64,000 nt of DNA from Terriglobales bacterium (lineage in GTDB: Bacteria; Acidobacteriota; Terriglobia; Terriglobales; Acidobacteriaceae), in contig DATMAB010000010.1 of NCBI GenBank assembly GCA_035573675.1, positions 124,001 through 188,000 of the forward strand. The letters run 5' to 3'. The notes beneath the pieces were generated by a model that saw only the letters and a list, made by a program, of their open reading frames with translations, was not told the DNA's origin and made no database searches. Below are positions 28,398 through 37,200 of the stretch, piece by piece. Positions within the stretch are counted from its first letter, which is position 1; every line of letters begins with the position of its first letter. The position numbers were made by a program, and so were the translations under genes.

Positions 28398-28637
28398 CGA
28401 CCCGCCAGCTCATTCCCGAGCCGGCGGGTCGCCGGTAAGCTGTTGGGATTGGCCTGAGGCGGTCACTCTCATGAATCAGTGGCCACTGCCAACTCCTCAA
28501 CGTGCGGAAGTTGCAGAAGGTTAGAGCAAACGCCCTAAGCCTCAGCCACCTCACGATTCCTGCATAAGTCCTGTTCCATGGACCACCTCCTTTCCCGTGT
28601 ACCTCGAACCCTAATACGCTCCCGCGCGCCCCGTCAA
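28398..28637 (-). other. Candidate short transcription unit: promoter, strong ribosome site, 14-residue ORF, hairpin
   Basis: On the minus strand TTGACG (28632-28637) and TATTAG (28611-28616) precede AAAGGAGGTGG (28583-28593), a near-perfect Shine-Dalgarno 6 bases before ATG 28579. The frame encodes only MEQDLCRNREVAEA (stop at 28535). About 100 bases later comes a 14-bp hairpin, CGACCCGCCGGCTC / GAGCTGGCGGGTCG with a 6-base loop (28398-28431) and one G-U pair. It could be a small-peptide gene, a leader, or a small RNA. Promoter spacing (15 bp) is short. Confidence 0.45.
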
Positions 28638-28683
28638 TCTCTTTGAAAGCATCGCATCCGCTCTGCCACTGCGTTCTTGCATT

Positions 28684-29964
28684 TTGCATTCTGCATTGTT
28701 TCTCGTGCTACGCTTCTTCCCCTTGCCTGCCGAACTGGAAAGCATCGCTGGCCTGGTGACGGCGGCGCTGGGCGGCGCCGCGGTCGGCCTGGAGCGCGAA
28801 TGGTCCGGCCACGCCTCCGGACCCGACGCCCGCTTCGCCGGCATCCGCACTTTCACCCTGCTGGGCGGGATGGCCGGCATGGCCGGCTGGCTCTGGTCCC
28901 TCCAGTACACCGCGTTCGCGGCCATCCTCCTGTCCGCGGCTGCGGCCCTGGTGCTGGCCGCTTACATTTCCGCGGCCCGGCGCAGCGTGGAAGCCACCAC
29001 CGAGGTCGCGGCGCTGGTGGTGCTGGGCGCAGGCCTGCTCAGCGGCATCGGACACCTGCGTCTGGCCAGCGCCATCTTTGCTCTTACGGTCCTGTTGCTG
29101 GCGGAAAAATCGCAGCTCCACGCCATGGTGGCCCGCATTGACGACGTCTCGCTCCGCGCCGGCATCCGCTTCGCCGTCATGGCCGTCGTCATCCTGCCGC
29201 TGTTGCCCGAGGGCCCCTACGGACCGCTGGGCGGCATCCGCCCGCGCCTGCTCTGGCTGCTGACCCTGTTCTTCTCCGGCCTGAGCTTCGGCGGATACAT
29301 CGCTCGCCGTCTGGTCGGCGACCGCCTCGGCTACCCGCTGGCCGGATTGCTGGGCGGCATGGTCTCCTCGACCAACGTCACCTTCACATTTGCCCGCCTC
29401 AGCCGCGCGGAGGAACGCATGCGCGGCCCGCTCGCTTTGGGCGTGGTTGGCGCCTGCACGGTTTTGTTTCTTCGCGTGCTCACCGCCACCACCGTGCTCA
29501 AACCTCCGCTCACGCTCGCCCTCATTCCCTATTTTGCTGCGCCGTTCCTGGTGGGCGCGGTGTTCCTGCTGCCGCTTCTGCGCCGCGCGCCGGATCAGGT
29601 TGCAGCTCCGGTGGAGATGAAGAACCCTCTGCAGGTGTGGAGCGCGCTGCAGATGGCCGCACTGTTTCAGGTAGTGCTGTTCGGCGTGCATGCCATGGAA
29701 CAGCGCTTCGGCGACGCCGGGTTGCTGGTCTCGGCCGCCGTCCTCGGGCTCACCGACATGGACGCGCTCACCATCTCGATGTCGCGTGCCGACATGGCCG
29801 TCACCTTGTGCGCCCGGGCCCTTACCGTCGGCGTCCTCTCCAACACCATCCTCAAGATGCTGCTGGCCGTCGTGTTGGGAAGAGGAACGTTCCGTCTCCA
29901 GGCTGGAGCCTTCCTTCTGGCCATGGCAATCGCCCTGGCCGCGTCGCTCTTCTGGCTTCGGTAG
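28684..29964 (+). CDS. MgtC/SapB-DUF4010 family membrane protein
   Basis: 426 residues, about 12 hydrophobic segments. The N-terminal third is MgtC-like (GAAVGLEREWSG, FAGIRTFTLLGGMAG), and the C-terminal two thirds match DUF4010 (IRPRLLWLLTLFFSGLSFGGYI, GLLGGMVSSTNVTF, LGLTDMDALTISMS). Likely an inner-membrane transporter or stress protein of unknown substrate. The start is uncertain: TTG 28684, GTG 28705 and TTG 28723 are all possible and none has a good ribosome site. Confidence 0.85.
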   Translation: MHSALFLVLRFFPLPAELESIAGLVTAALGGAAVGLEREWSGHASGPDARFAGIRTFTLLGGMAGMAGWLWSLQYTAFAAILLSAAAALVLAAYISAARRSVEATTEVAALVVLGAGLLSGIGHLRLASAIFALTVLLLAEKSQLHAMVARIDDVSLRAGIRFAVMAVVILPLLPEGPYGPLGGIRPRLLWLLTLFFSGLSFGGYIARRLVGDRLGYPLAGLLGGMVSSTNVTFTFARLSRAEERMRGPLALGVVGACTVLFLRVLTATTVLKPPLTLALIPYFAAPFLVGAVFLLPLLRRAPDQVAAPVEMKNPLQVWSALQMAALFQVVLFGVHAMEQRFGDAGLLVSAAVLGLTDMDALTISMSRADMAVTLCARALTVGVLSNTILKMLLAVVLGRGTFRLQAGAFLLAMAIALAASLFWLR

Positions 29965-30007
29965 CCGGAAAAGTGGGCCTCGGCAGGTCGCACCTCCAGG
30001 CCCATTC

Positions 30008-30032
30008 GTAGAGACGCAGCCTGCTGCGTCTC
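30008..30032. repeat. GTAGAGACG palindromic repeat, copy 4
   Basis: AGAGACGCAGC / GCTGCGTCTC (30010-30020, 30023-30032), stem 10 bp, between the DUF4010 gene and ubiX. Confidence 0.8.
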
Positions 30033-30070
30033 GGAGACGTTGCAAGCAACCTGGGAAAACGGTGATCCGC

Positions 30071-30670
30071 CTACCCCTCCCAGCGATACATCCCTTTCTG
30101 CTCCAGCCCCACGTGCGCCAGCACGCGGCAGGCGAACTGTTTCGCCATCGCTTCCGCCCCCGACGGCCGGTTGTATAGTGCAGGGATCAGAGGGAAGATG
30201 GTCGCCCCCGCGTCGGCCGCGCGATACATGTTGCGAATGTGGATCTTGTTCAGCGGAGTCTCGCGCACGCACAGCACGAGCGGGCGCTTCTCTTTAAGGC
30301 AGACGTCGGCGGCCCGTTCCACCAGCCGCGTGGCCAGTCCATTGGCGACGCGCGCCAGCGTCCCCATGCTGCACGGGATCACGATCATGGCGTCGGCCGG
30401 ATATGACCCGCTGGCGATGTTCGCGCCGATGTTGGCGTTGTTCTGCTCGCGGATCTTCTTCGACTTGCGCCCCACTACCTGCGCCACCAGGTTGGAGCGC
30501 CCGCGCAGGCCCAGCTCCTCCGCCAGCACGCGCAGAGCGTGCTCGGAGACCACCAGGTTGACGTGCGCCACGCGCTGGTCGCGCTCCAGCAGTCGCAGCA
30601 GCTCGCGCGCGAAGATCGCCCCGCTCGCCCCGGTGATGGCCACGGTGATGTTCTGCGGTGGGATGGACAT
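30071..30670 (-). CDS. ubiX: Flavin prenyltransferase UbiX
   Basis: Makes prenylated FMN, the cofactor of UbiD-type decarboxylases. The ATG at 30670 (MSIPPQNITVAITGASGAIFA) fits the family start and gives 199 residues; 6 further codons are open upstream. Motifs: VAITGASGA (FMN site), MIVIPCSMGTLARVANGL (Ser/Met region) and LVLCVRETPLNKIHIRNM with the conserved Arg and Glu. No ubiD gene is visible in the window. Adjacent and divergent to larB, another enzyme that acts on a carboxylated cofactor precursor. Confidence 0.95.
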   Translation of the reverse strand: MSIPPQNITVAITGASGAIFARELLRLLERDQRVAHVNLVVSEHALRVLAEELGLRGRSNLVAQVVGRKSKKIREQNNANIGANIASGSYPADAMIVIPCSMGTLARVANGLATRLVERAADVCLKEKRPLVLCVRETPLNKIHIRNMYRAADAGATIFPLIPALYNRPSGAEAMAKQFACRVLAHVGLEQKGMYRWEG

Positions 30671-30689
30671 GGGCGTCAATCTTAGCACT

Positions 30690-30798
30690 CAGCATTCAGC
30701 CGTCAGCACTCAGCCTGATGCAGAGAAGGTGTTAAGCTGATTGCTGATTGCTGAGTGCTGAGTGCTAGTCGCTAATCGCTTATTGCTTATCGCTCCCC
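30690..30798. repeat. Heptamer-like intergenic word repeat between ubiX and larB
   Basis: Runs of GCACTCA / GTCAGCA words on the left and GCTGATT, GCTGAGT, CGCTTAT words on the right, filling the divergent ubiX-larB gap. Unit length is about 7 bp. Confidence 0.7.
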
Positions 30799-30799
30799 G

Positions 30800-31546
30800 A
30801 TGAATCCCGAGGCCTTGCGCAAGCTGTTCCATGAAGTTCGCACCGGCCGCCTCTCACCCGACCAGGCCGTCCGCCGCCTGCGCCACATGCCCTTCGAGGA
30901 CCTGGGCTTCGCCAAGGTGGATCATCACCGCCCGCTGCGCGCCGGCATGCCGGAGGTCGTTTTGGCGGAAGGCAAGACGCCCGCTCAGACGGCGCGCATC
31001 TTCGAGCGTCTGGCTCGCCACGGCTCGAACGTCCTCGCCACGCGCGCTTCCCGCGAGCACTACGCTGCGGTCCGCAGGCGCGTACGCCGCGCTCGCTATG
31101 AGGAGCTGGCCCGCGCCATCGTGCTGCATCGCGACCACCGCCGGCACGGCAAAGGACGCATTGTCGTCGTCTCTGCCGGGACCGGCGACATCCCCGTGGC
31201 CGAGGAGGCCGTGGTCACCGCCGAGCTCATGGGCAACACCGTCGAGCACATCTACGACGTCGGCGTCGCCGGCATCCACCGCCTGTTCGCTCACCGCGAC
31301 TCGCTCACCCGCGCCCGCGTCGTCATCGTCTGCGCCGGCATGGAAGGCGCGCTCCCCAGCGTGGTGGGAGGCCTGGTCAGCGTTCCCGTCATCGCTGTGC
31401 CCACCAGCGTCGGCTACGGCGCTTCGTTTGAAGGATTGGCCGCGCTACTCGGCATGCTCAACTCCTGCGCCTCCAGCGTCAGTGTCGTCAATATCGATAA
31501 CGGCTTCGGCGCCGGCTACGTCGCCTCGCTGATCAACCGGCTGTGA
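30800..31546 (+). CDS. larB: Nickel-pincer cofactor biosynthesis carboxylase LarB
   Basis: PurE-like protein that carboxylates and hydrolyses nicotinic acid adenine dinucleotide in nickel-pincer cofactor synthesis. 248 residues. The N-terminal LarB-specific region ([27 protein letters not shown]) precedes the PurE-like core: [61 protein letters not shown] and NIDNGFGAG. LarC and LarE are not in the window, so the pathway must be completed elsewhere or the protein serves another use. Confidence 0.93.
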   Translation: MNPEALRKLFHEVRTGRLSPDQAVRRLRHMPFEDLGFAKVDHHRPLRAGMPEVVLAEGKTPAQTARIFERLARHGSNVLATRASREHYAAVRRRVRRARYEELARAIVLHRDHRRHGKGRIVVVSAGTGDIPVAEEAVVTAELMGNTVEHIYDVGVAGIHRLFAHRDSLTRARVVIVCAGMEGALPSVVGGLVSVPVIAVPTSVGYGASFEGLAALLGMLNSCASSVSVVNIDNGFGAGYVASLINRL

Positions 31547-31578
31547 TGTTGCCGATGACAAGATGACCACATGACTGC

Positions 31579-32208
31579 ATGAACCACATGTTCCGTGATC
31601 TGCTCGAAGTCGCCGTCGCCTACGCCCTGATCGAGGCCGCCCTCTGGACTCCGCGCCCGCAGCAGTTCTGGTGGTCTGTGGCGGCCATGGTTTGGGTGCT
31701 GGCCTCGACCATCGTCGGCCGCAAGCGCTTTCGCACTCTCGGCCTGGGTTCGCGCGGCTTCCGGGATACGCTGTGGATGGTGCCCGGCGCCCTTGCCGGG
31801 GCCGGCATCATGCTGCTCGCGGCTTGGCTGGAAGGCACACTGCATCCTCTGTTCGGCAGCCGGCCCGCCCTGGTGCATGCCCTGCTCTACCTGCCCTGGG
31901 CGCTGGCGCAACAGTTCCTCTTGCAGTCGTTCTTCTTCCTGCGGCTGGAGCGCGCCTTCGACAGCGGACGCCGCGGCGTGCTGGCCGCCGCCCTGCTCTA
32001 CTCGCTGGCCCACATCCCCAATGAATCCATGGTGCTGGGCACACTGCTCTTCGGCCTCATCTCGTGCGACGTCTTTCGCCACGCCCGCAACGTCTACCCG
32101 CTCGCCCTGGCCCACTTCATCCTGGGACTGGCCTTCGCTGTCAGCGTCCCGGCCAGCGTGCATCACAACATGCGCGTCGGCCTGGGCTATTTGCGCTATC
32201 CGAACTGA
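31579..32208 (+). CDS. CPBP-like membrane protein with altered catalytic motif
   Basis: 209 residues, about six hydrophobic segments. The layout is that of CPBP intramembrane proteases, with LAHIPN and LAHFILGLAF matching the His motifs 2 and 3, but the first motif reads QQFLLQSFFFLR where active members have EExxxR. It is thus likely a non-protease variant, or a subfamily that uses other residues. It starts 32 bp after larB and may be co-transcribed. Confidence 0.75.
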   Translation: MNHMFRDLLEVAVAYALIEAALWTPRPQQFWWSVAAMVWVLASTIVGRKRFRTLGLGSRGFRDTLWMVPGALAGAGIMLLAAWLEGTLHPLFGSRPALVHALLYLPWALAQQFLLQSFFFLRLERAFDSGRRGVLAAALLYSLAHIPNESMVLGTLLFGLISCDVFRHARNVYPLALAHFILGLAFAVSVPASVHHNMRVGLGYLRYPN

Positions 32209-32228
32209 GGGCGGCCACGAGAACCAGA

Positions 32229-32300
32229 GCAGTCAGCAGTCAGCAGTCAGCAGTCAGCAGTCAGGAATCGGCATCCGCCATCAGCAATCAGGTTGTCGGC
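32229..32300. repeat. AGCAGTC heptamer tandem repeat
   Basis: Four to five near-perfect heptamers (CAGTCAG / AGCAGTC) from about 32229 to 32263, then degenerate CAGCAATCAG words, after the CPBP-like gene. Confidence 0.8.
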
Positions 32301-32323
32301 TGTCGTCCATGACCCTGATGCCA

Positions 32324-32429
32324 TCATCCTGAGCGACGAAGGGGCTCCCGCGCCCATACGCCCCAGCGGCAATGCGCGCAGCGCGGTGCCGCTGGTCGTG
32401 CGCCGGAAACCGGAGCGAAGGATCTAGGG
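32324..32429. repeat. About 105-bp dispersed repeat, copy B
   Basis: Counterpart of 24837-24941: TCATCCTGAGCGA at the left, GGATCTAGGG at the right, with the same internal words. It lies at the 3' end of purB (minus strand). Confidence 0.75.
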
Positions 32430-32436
32430 GTTGCCG

Positions 32437-33777
32437 TTATCTCCCGCTCTTTCTTCGCGTTCTCTGCGTTCTCTGCGGCGAACCCTTCCCGAACACGCGA
32501 ACAAAGATCTTGTCCACGTTCCGCAACTGCCGCTTCAGGTCGAACGCCTGCTCCAGTTTCTTCCGCGGCAGCCGCGCGGTGATCTGCTTGTCCTTCATCA
32601 CCATCTCGCGGAAGTTGCCGCCTTCTTTCCACGCCCGCATGGCGTGGCGCTGCACCATGCGGTAGGCCTTCTCGCGCGACAGACCGCTCTCCGCCAGGTC
32701 CAGCAGCAGTTGCCCGCTGAACACCAGCCCTCCGGTGCTCTCCAGGTTCTGCAGCATGCGCTTGGGATAGACCAGCAGCCGGTCGATCAGGTCAGTGGTC
32801 TTGTGTAGCAGATAGTCCACCAGGATGGTGGAGTCCGGCAGGATGACCCGCTCGACGGACGAATGCGAGATGTCGCGCTCGTGCCACAGCGCCACGTTCT
32901 CCAGCGCCGCCTGCGCGTTGGCCCGCACCACGCGCGCCAGCCCGCTGATCTGTTCGCAGGTCACCGGATTGCGCTTGTGCGGCATGGCCGAGGAGCCCTT
33001 CTGCTTCTCGCTGAAGAACTCTTCCGCTTCGCGCACCTCGGTGCGCTGCAGGTGCCGGACCTCCGTGGCGAACTTGTCCAGCGACGACGCGATGCCCGCC
33101 AGTGTCGCCAGGTACTGCGCGTGACGGTCGCGGCTAATCACCTGCGACGACACCGCCGCCGCCTCGAGGCCCAGCTTCTCGCAGATCCTCTCTTCCAGCT
33201 CCGGATCGAGATGCGCGCAGTTGCCTACCGCGCCCGAGAGCTTGCCCACCCGCATCTCTTCCGCCGCCCGTTCCAGGCGAGCCCGTTGCCGCTCGATCTC
33301 GCTGTACCAGTTGGCCAGCTTCAGCCCGAAGGTGATGGGCTCGGCGTGCACGCCGTGCGTGCGTCCGATCATGGGCGTGCGCTGGAACTCGAGCGCGCGC
33401 CGCTTCAGCACCGCGCTCAGCTTCTCCAGGTCGCGCCGCAGGATTTCCGACGCCGCCTTCACCTGCAGCGCCTGCGCCGTGTCCACCACGTCGTTCGAGG
33501 TCAGCCCGTAGTGCAGCCAGCGTGACTCCGGGCCGATGTGCTCCGCCACCGCCGTGGTGAAGGCGATGACGTCATGCTTCACCTCCGCCTCAATAGCCAG
33601 GATGCGGGCCACGTTGAAGTCGGCCTTGGCGCGGATGGCTTCGGCCGCCTCCCGGGGCACGATCCCGGCCTCGGCCAGCGTCTCGGTGGCCGCCAGTTCC
33701 ACCGCCAGCCACATGCGGAACTTGTTCTCGTCCGTCCAGATGTGCCCCATCTCGGGGCGCGTGTAGCGTGAGATCAC
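32437..33777 (-). CDS. purB: Adenylosuccinate lyase
   Basis: Fumarase/aspartase-superfamily enzyme acting twice in purine synthesis. 446 residues. The superfamily signature SSAMPHKRNPVTCEQI is clear, with TSNDVVDTAQALQV, GRTHGVHAEPITFG (catalytic His) and SHSSVERVILPDSTILVDY. The start MISRYTRPEMGHIWTDENK is the standard PurB N-terminus. Confidence 0.97.
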   Translation of the reverse strand: MISRYTRPEMGHIWTDENKFRMWLAVELAATETLAEAGIVPREAAEAIRAKADFNVARILAIEAEVKHDVIAFTTAVAEHIGPESRWLHYGLTSNDVVDTAQALQVKAASEILRRDLEKLSAVLKRRALEFQRTPMIGRTHGVHAEPITFGLKLANWYSEIERQRARLERAAEEMRVGKLSGAVGNCAHLDPELEERICEKLGLEAAAVSSQVISRDRHAQYLATLAGIASSLDKFATEVRHLQRTEVREAEEFFSEKQKGSSAMPHKRNPVTCEQISGLARVVRANAQAALENVALWHERDISHSSVERVILPDSTILVDYLLHKTTDLIDRLLVYPKRMLQNLESTGGLVFSGQLLLDLAESGLSREKAYRMVQRHAMRAWKEGGNFREMVMKDKQITARLPRKKLEQAFDLKRQLRNVDKIFVRVFGKGSPQRTQRTRRKSGR

Positions 33778-33995
33778 GGCCTCGTCCTCGCCTCCGGCTG
33801 CGAATCGGGAACCGCCATTCTAAATGGCCGCGACGCATCTTTCCCAAAGTGGGCCTTGTCCCGTAAGTGGATGCGCCCTCCTTCCGCCGTGCGTTTTCCC
33901 GGCCGGCCACGCCCGCAGCTCCGCCTAGCATGAAGGTTGCGCCGCCTGCGCGCGCGGTACCCGCGTGGCTGGCGCCGTCCTCGCGGAGGATCAGC

Positions 33996-34166
33996 ATGAA
34001 ACCAGCTGCCAACGGCAGCCCATCCAAGCGTCCCTATCAGAAGCCGGAACTGCGCAAGCTGTCTCCGGCGGAAGCCCAGGCGCGCCTGCGGGAGCATGCG
34101 ATGCGCGGCAGCACGGTGCCTTATCTGCTCCTGCATCGCCCGCCCCAGCGGGGTTGGGTCCGTTAG
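33996..34166 (+). CDS. Small basic protein with YxxPxL motif
   Basis: 56 residues, start ATG preceded by GGAGGA. The N-terminal half is basic with RPYQKPELRKLSPAEAQ, a YxxPxLxxL pattern, then a short helix (ARLREHAMRG) and a tail ending in RPPQRGWVR. The pattern recalls leader peptides of lasso and other RiPP precursors and also small acidobacterial proteins near signalling genes; no RiPP maturation enzymes are in the window. It lies 39 bp before the hybrid kinase gene and may be cotranscribed with it. Confidence 0.65.
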   Translation: MKPAANGSPSKRPYQKPELRKLSPAEAQARLREHAMRGSTVPYLLLHRPPQRGWVR

Positions 34167-34205
34167 GACCCGTCAGCCCTTCCGTCGAGCGCTGCCGGTT
34201 TGGCT

Positions 34206-37200
34206 ATGAACAGCGCGTCCAGTGCGATGGCAGAAGCGGCCCGGGATGAGCCTGCGGTCTCGGCTCTGGTCCGGTCGTTCCGCCGGTTCGCACGCGCCGC
34301 CGCTGTGGTTGCCATGCTGGTCGGCATCGTTGTCCTCGGTGGTTGGTTCTTCGACCTCGCCACGCTCAAAAGCGTCCTTCCCGGCCTGGTCGCCATGAAC
34401 TTCAACACTGCGCTGAGCTTTGCGCTCGCCGGCCTCGCCCTCTGGCTGCTTGCGCCCGACTCGGTCTCAGCCGGCAAGTCTGGCCTTCACTTCACCGGCT
34501 TCGCCTGCGCCGCCCTGGTCACCCTGGCCGGCGCCCTCACGTTGAGTCAATACCTGTTCAACTGGAACGCGGGAATCGACCAACTGCTCTTCCCCGAACC
34601 TGCGCCCGCCGTCGATACCTCTCATCCCGGCCGCATGGCGCCGGTCACCGCCCTGAACTTTTTCCTGCTCGGTGCAGCCCTCCTCCTGCTGGAGACGCCC
34701 CGGCGCGTTCTCCAGTTCTTGCGCTTCTGCCTTGCCGCGGCAGTGTTCCTCTCCTCGTTTCTGGGCCTGATCGGCTACCTCTACGGCGTTCGCCAGTTCT
34801 ACGGACAGGGACCGTTCACCGCCATCGCGCTCCACACCGCAGCCACTTTCTTCTTGCTCAGCCTGGGGATCATCTGTTCCCGGCTCGAGCAGGGGCCGAC
34901 CGTCGCGTTTGCCGGCGACACCACGGGCGGCATGATGGCGCGGCGCCTCTTCCCCGCCGCCCTGCTGACCCCCACCGTCCTGGACTGGCTCCGCCTGCAA
35001 GGCGAAGCTCACAGTCTCTATGGGATGCACTTCGGCGTGGCCCTGTTCACCACCGCCAGCGCCATGGTCTTCGCCGCGCTGGCATGGCTCAACGCCGTTG
35101 CCCTGGACCGGCTCGACCGGCAGCGCCGCCAGGCCGAAGAAGGACTCCGCGAGCAGACCCGCATCCTGCAGTCCATCCTCGACTGCATGGGCGATGGCGT
35201 TGTGGTGGTGGACCAGGACCGGCGCTTCCTGGTTTTCAATCGGGCAGCGGAACAACTGCTCGGCCGCGGACCGGTACCGGCCGACCCGGCCTCCTGGCCC
35301 GAATTCTACGGGCTCTACTACCCCGACCGGATCACTCCTTTTCGCAGCGACGATCTTCCCAGTGCCCGTGCCCTGCGGGGGGAATCCACCGATGGTATCG
35401 AGTTCTTCGTCCGCCACCCGGGCCAGACCGAAGGCCGCTGGGCTCAGGCTTCCGGCCGGCCGCTGCTCGACGATCGCGGCCGCATTCGCGGCGCCGTGGT
35501 CGTCAGCCACGACATCACCCAGCGCAAGCGCTTCGAAGAGGCTCTGCGCCGCAGCGAGGAAAACTACCGCTCCCTGGTCGAGCACATCCCCGACGTGGTC
35601 TGGACCGCCGACTCTGAAGCCCGCGCCACTTTCATCAGCTCCAACATGGAGCGCCTCTCCGGCTTCACCGCAGAGGAGATCGAAGCAGGCGGGCCCGAGG
35701 TCTGGTTCCAGCGCGTCCATCCCGATCACGCCCAACGCGCCCGCGACGCCTACCGCGAGATGTTCGAAACCCGTGCGCCTCTGGATGTCGAATACCCCAT
35801 CCAGCGCAAGGACGGCCGCTGGATCTGGGTACACGTGCACGCCGACCATGTCTACCAGGCCGAGGGTCGCGTCTTTGCCTCCGGCATCGTCTCCGACGTC
35901 ACCCGCAGCAAGCAGCTCGAGGAGGACCTCCGCCGCCTCAACGCCGAGCTCGCCGCCGCCAACCAGGAGCTGGAACAACGCAGCCGCGAAGCCGAGCACG
36001 CCACCCAGCTCAAGAGCCGCTTCCTGGCCAGCATGAGCCACGAGCTGCGCACTCCGCTCACCGCCATCATCGGCTTCTCCGACCTGCTGGGCGAGGAGAT
36101 CGCCGGCGCCCTCAACCCCAAACAGCGCCGCTACGTCGAGCACGCCCGCCAGGCCGCGCGCCACCTCCTCCAGCTCATCAACGACATCCTCGACCTCTCC
36201 AAGATCGAGGCCGGCCAAATCGAGTTCCGTCCGGAAACGTTCTCCGTCGCCGAAGCCCTCCCGGAAGTGCTCACCACCATCCGTCCCTTGTCGCTCGGCC
36301 GCCGCGTCCGCCTGCAGACCCGGATGGACGACCTGCGCGTGTTCGCCGACCGCATCCGCTTCAAGCAGATCCTCTACAACCTCATCTCCAACGCCATCAA
36401 GTTCACTCCCGAAGGCGGCTGCGTCTCGGTCGAATCCGCGCTGTGCGGGGCCTTCGTCGAGGTCTCCGTGATCGACACTGGCGTTGGCATCGCTGCCGAC
36501 GAACTCGAAGTCATCTTCGATGAGTTCCGCCAGGTCGGCGACAGCGCCCGCGGCCTCAAGGAAGGCACCGGCCTCGGCCTGGCCATCACGCGCCGCCTGG
36601 TCGAGCAGCAGGGCGGAACCATCCGCGTCGCCAGCGAGCCCGGCCGGGGGAGCCGGTTCACCTTCGCGCTGCCGGCTGCGCTGCCCACCGAAGTCACCCG
36701 CGAGCCCGCTCCCCAGCGTCCTCGCGCTTCACGCCGCGTCCAGCCCCTTGTGCTCATCGTGGACGACGAGCCCGCCGCACGCGAGCTGCTGGTCGAGTAC
36801 CTCTCGCCTCAGGGATATGAGCTTGCGACCGCCGCCTCCGGCGACGAAGGCTTACAGAAAGCGCGCGACCTGCAGCCCGACGCCATCACCCTCAACATGC
36901 TCATGCCGGGCAAGAACGGCTGGGAGACTCTGCGCCGGCTCAAAGCCGATCGTTCCACCGCCTGGATCCCGGTCATCATCGTCTCCGTCGTCGACCAGCG
37001 GAACGTGGGGTTCGCGCTGGGCGCTGCCGACTACCTGGTCAAGCCCGTGCCCAAGCAGGTGCTTCTGCAGGCGGTCCGCAAGTGGCTCCCGCGCACCGAC
37101 GGCCGGCCCTCCATCCTGGTGGTCGATGACGAACCGCAGGCCCTGCAGATGATGGCGGAAGTGCTGGAGGCTGCCGGCTATCGCATCGCCAAGGCTTCCG

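Noticed and set aside
28285-28689. 134-codon minus-strand frame covering the 28.4 kb gap
   Set aside because: It crosses repeats and a hairpin and lacks protein-like composition; the good ribosome site inside it belongs to another frame with a 14-codon product.
32229-32300. Possible CRISPR array in the AGCAGTC repeat
   Set aside because: Units are 7 bp in direct contact with no unique spacers and no cas gene nearby.
33996-34166. Calling this peptide a lasso precursor outright
   Set aside because: YxxPxL alone is weak and no maturation genes are in the window; kept only as an observation.
34467-36218. Minus-strand frame of 583 codons opposite the hybrid kinase
   Set aside because: The plus strand has continuous PAS and HisKA motifs; this frame is Gly/Glu/Val-rich without any domain.
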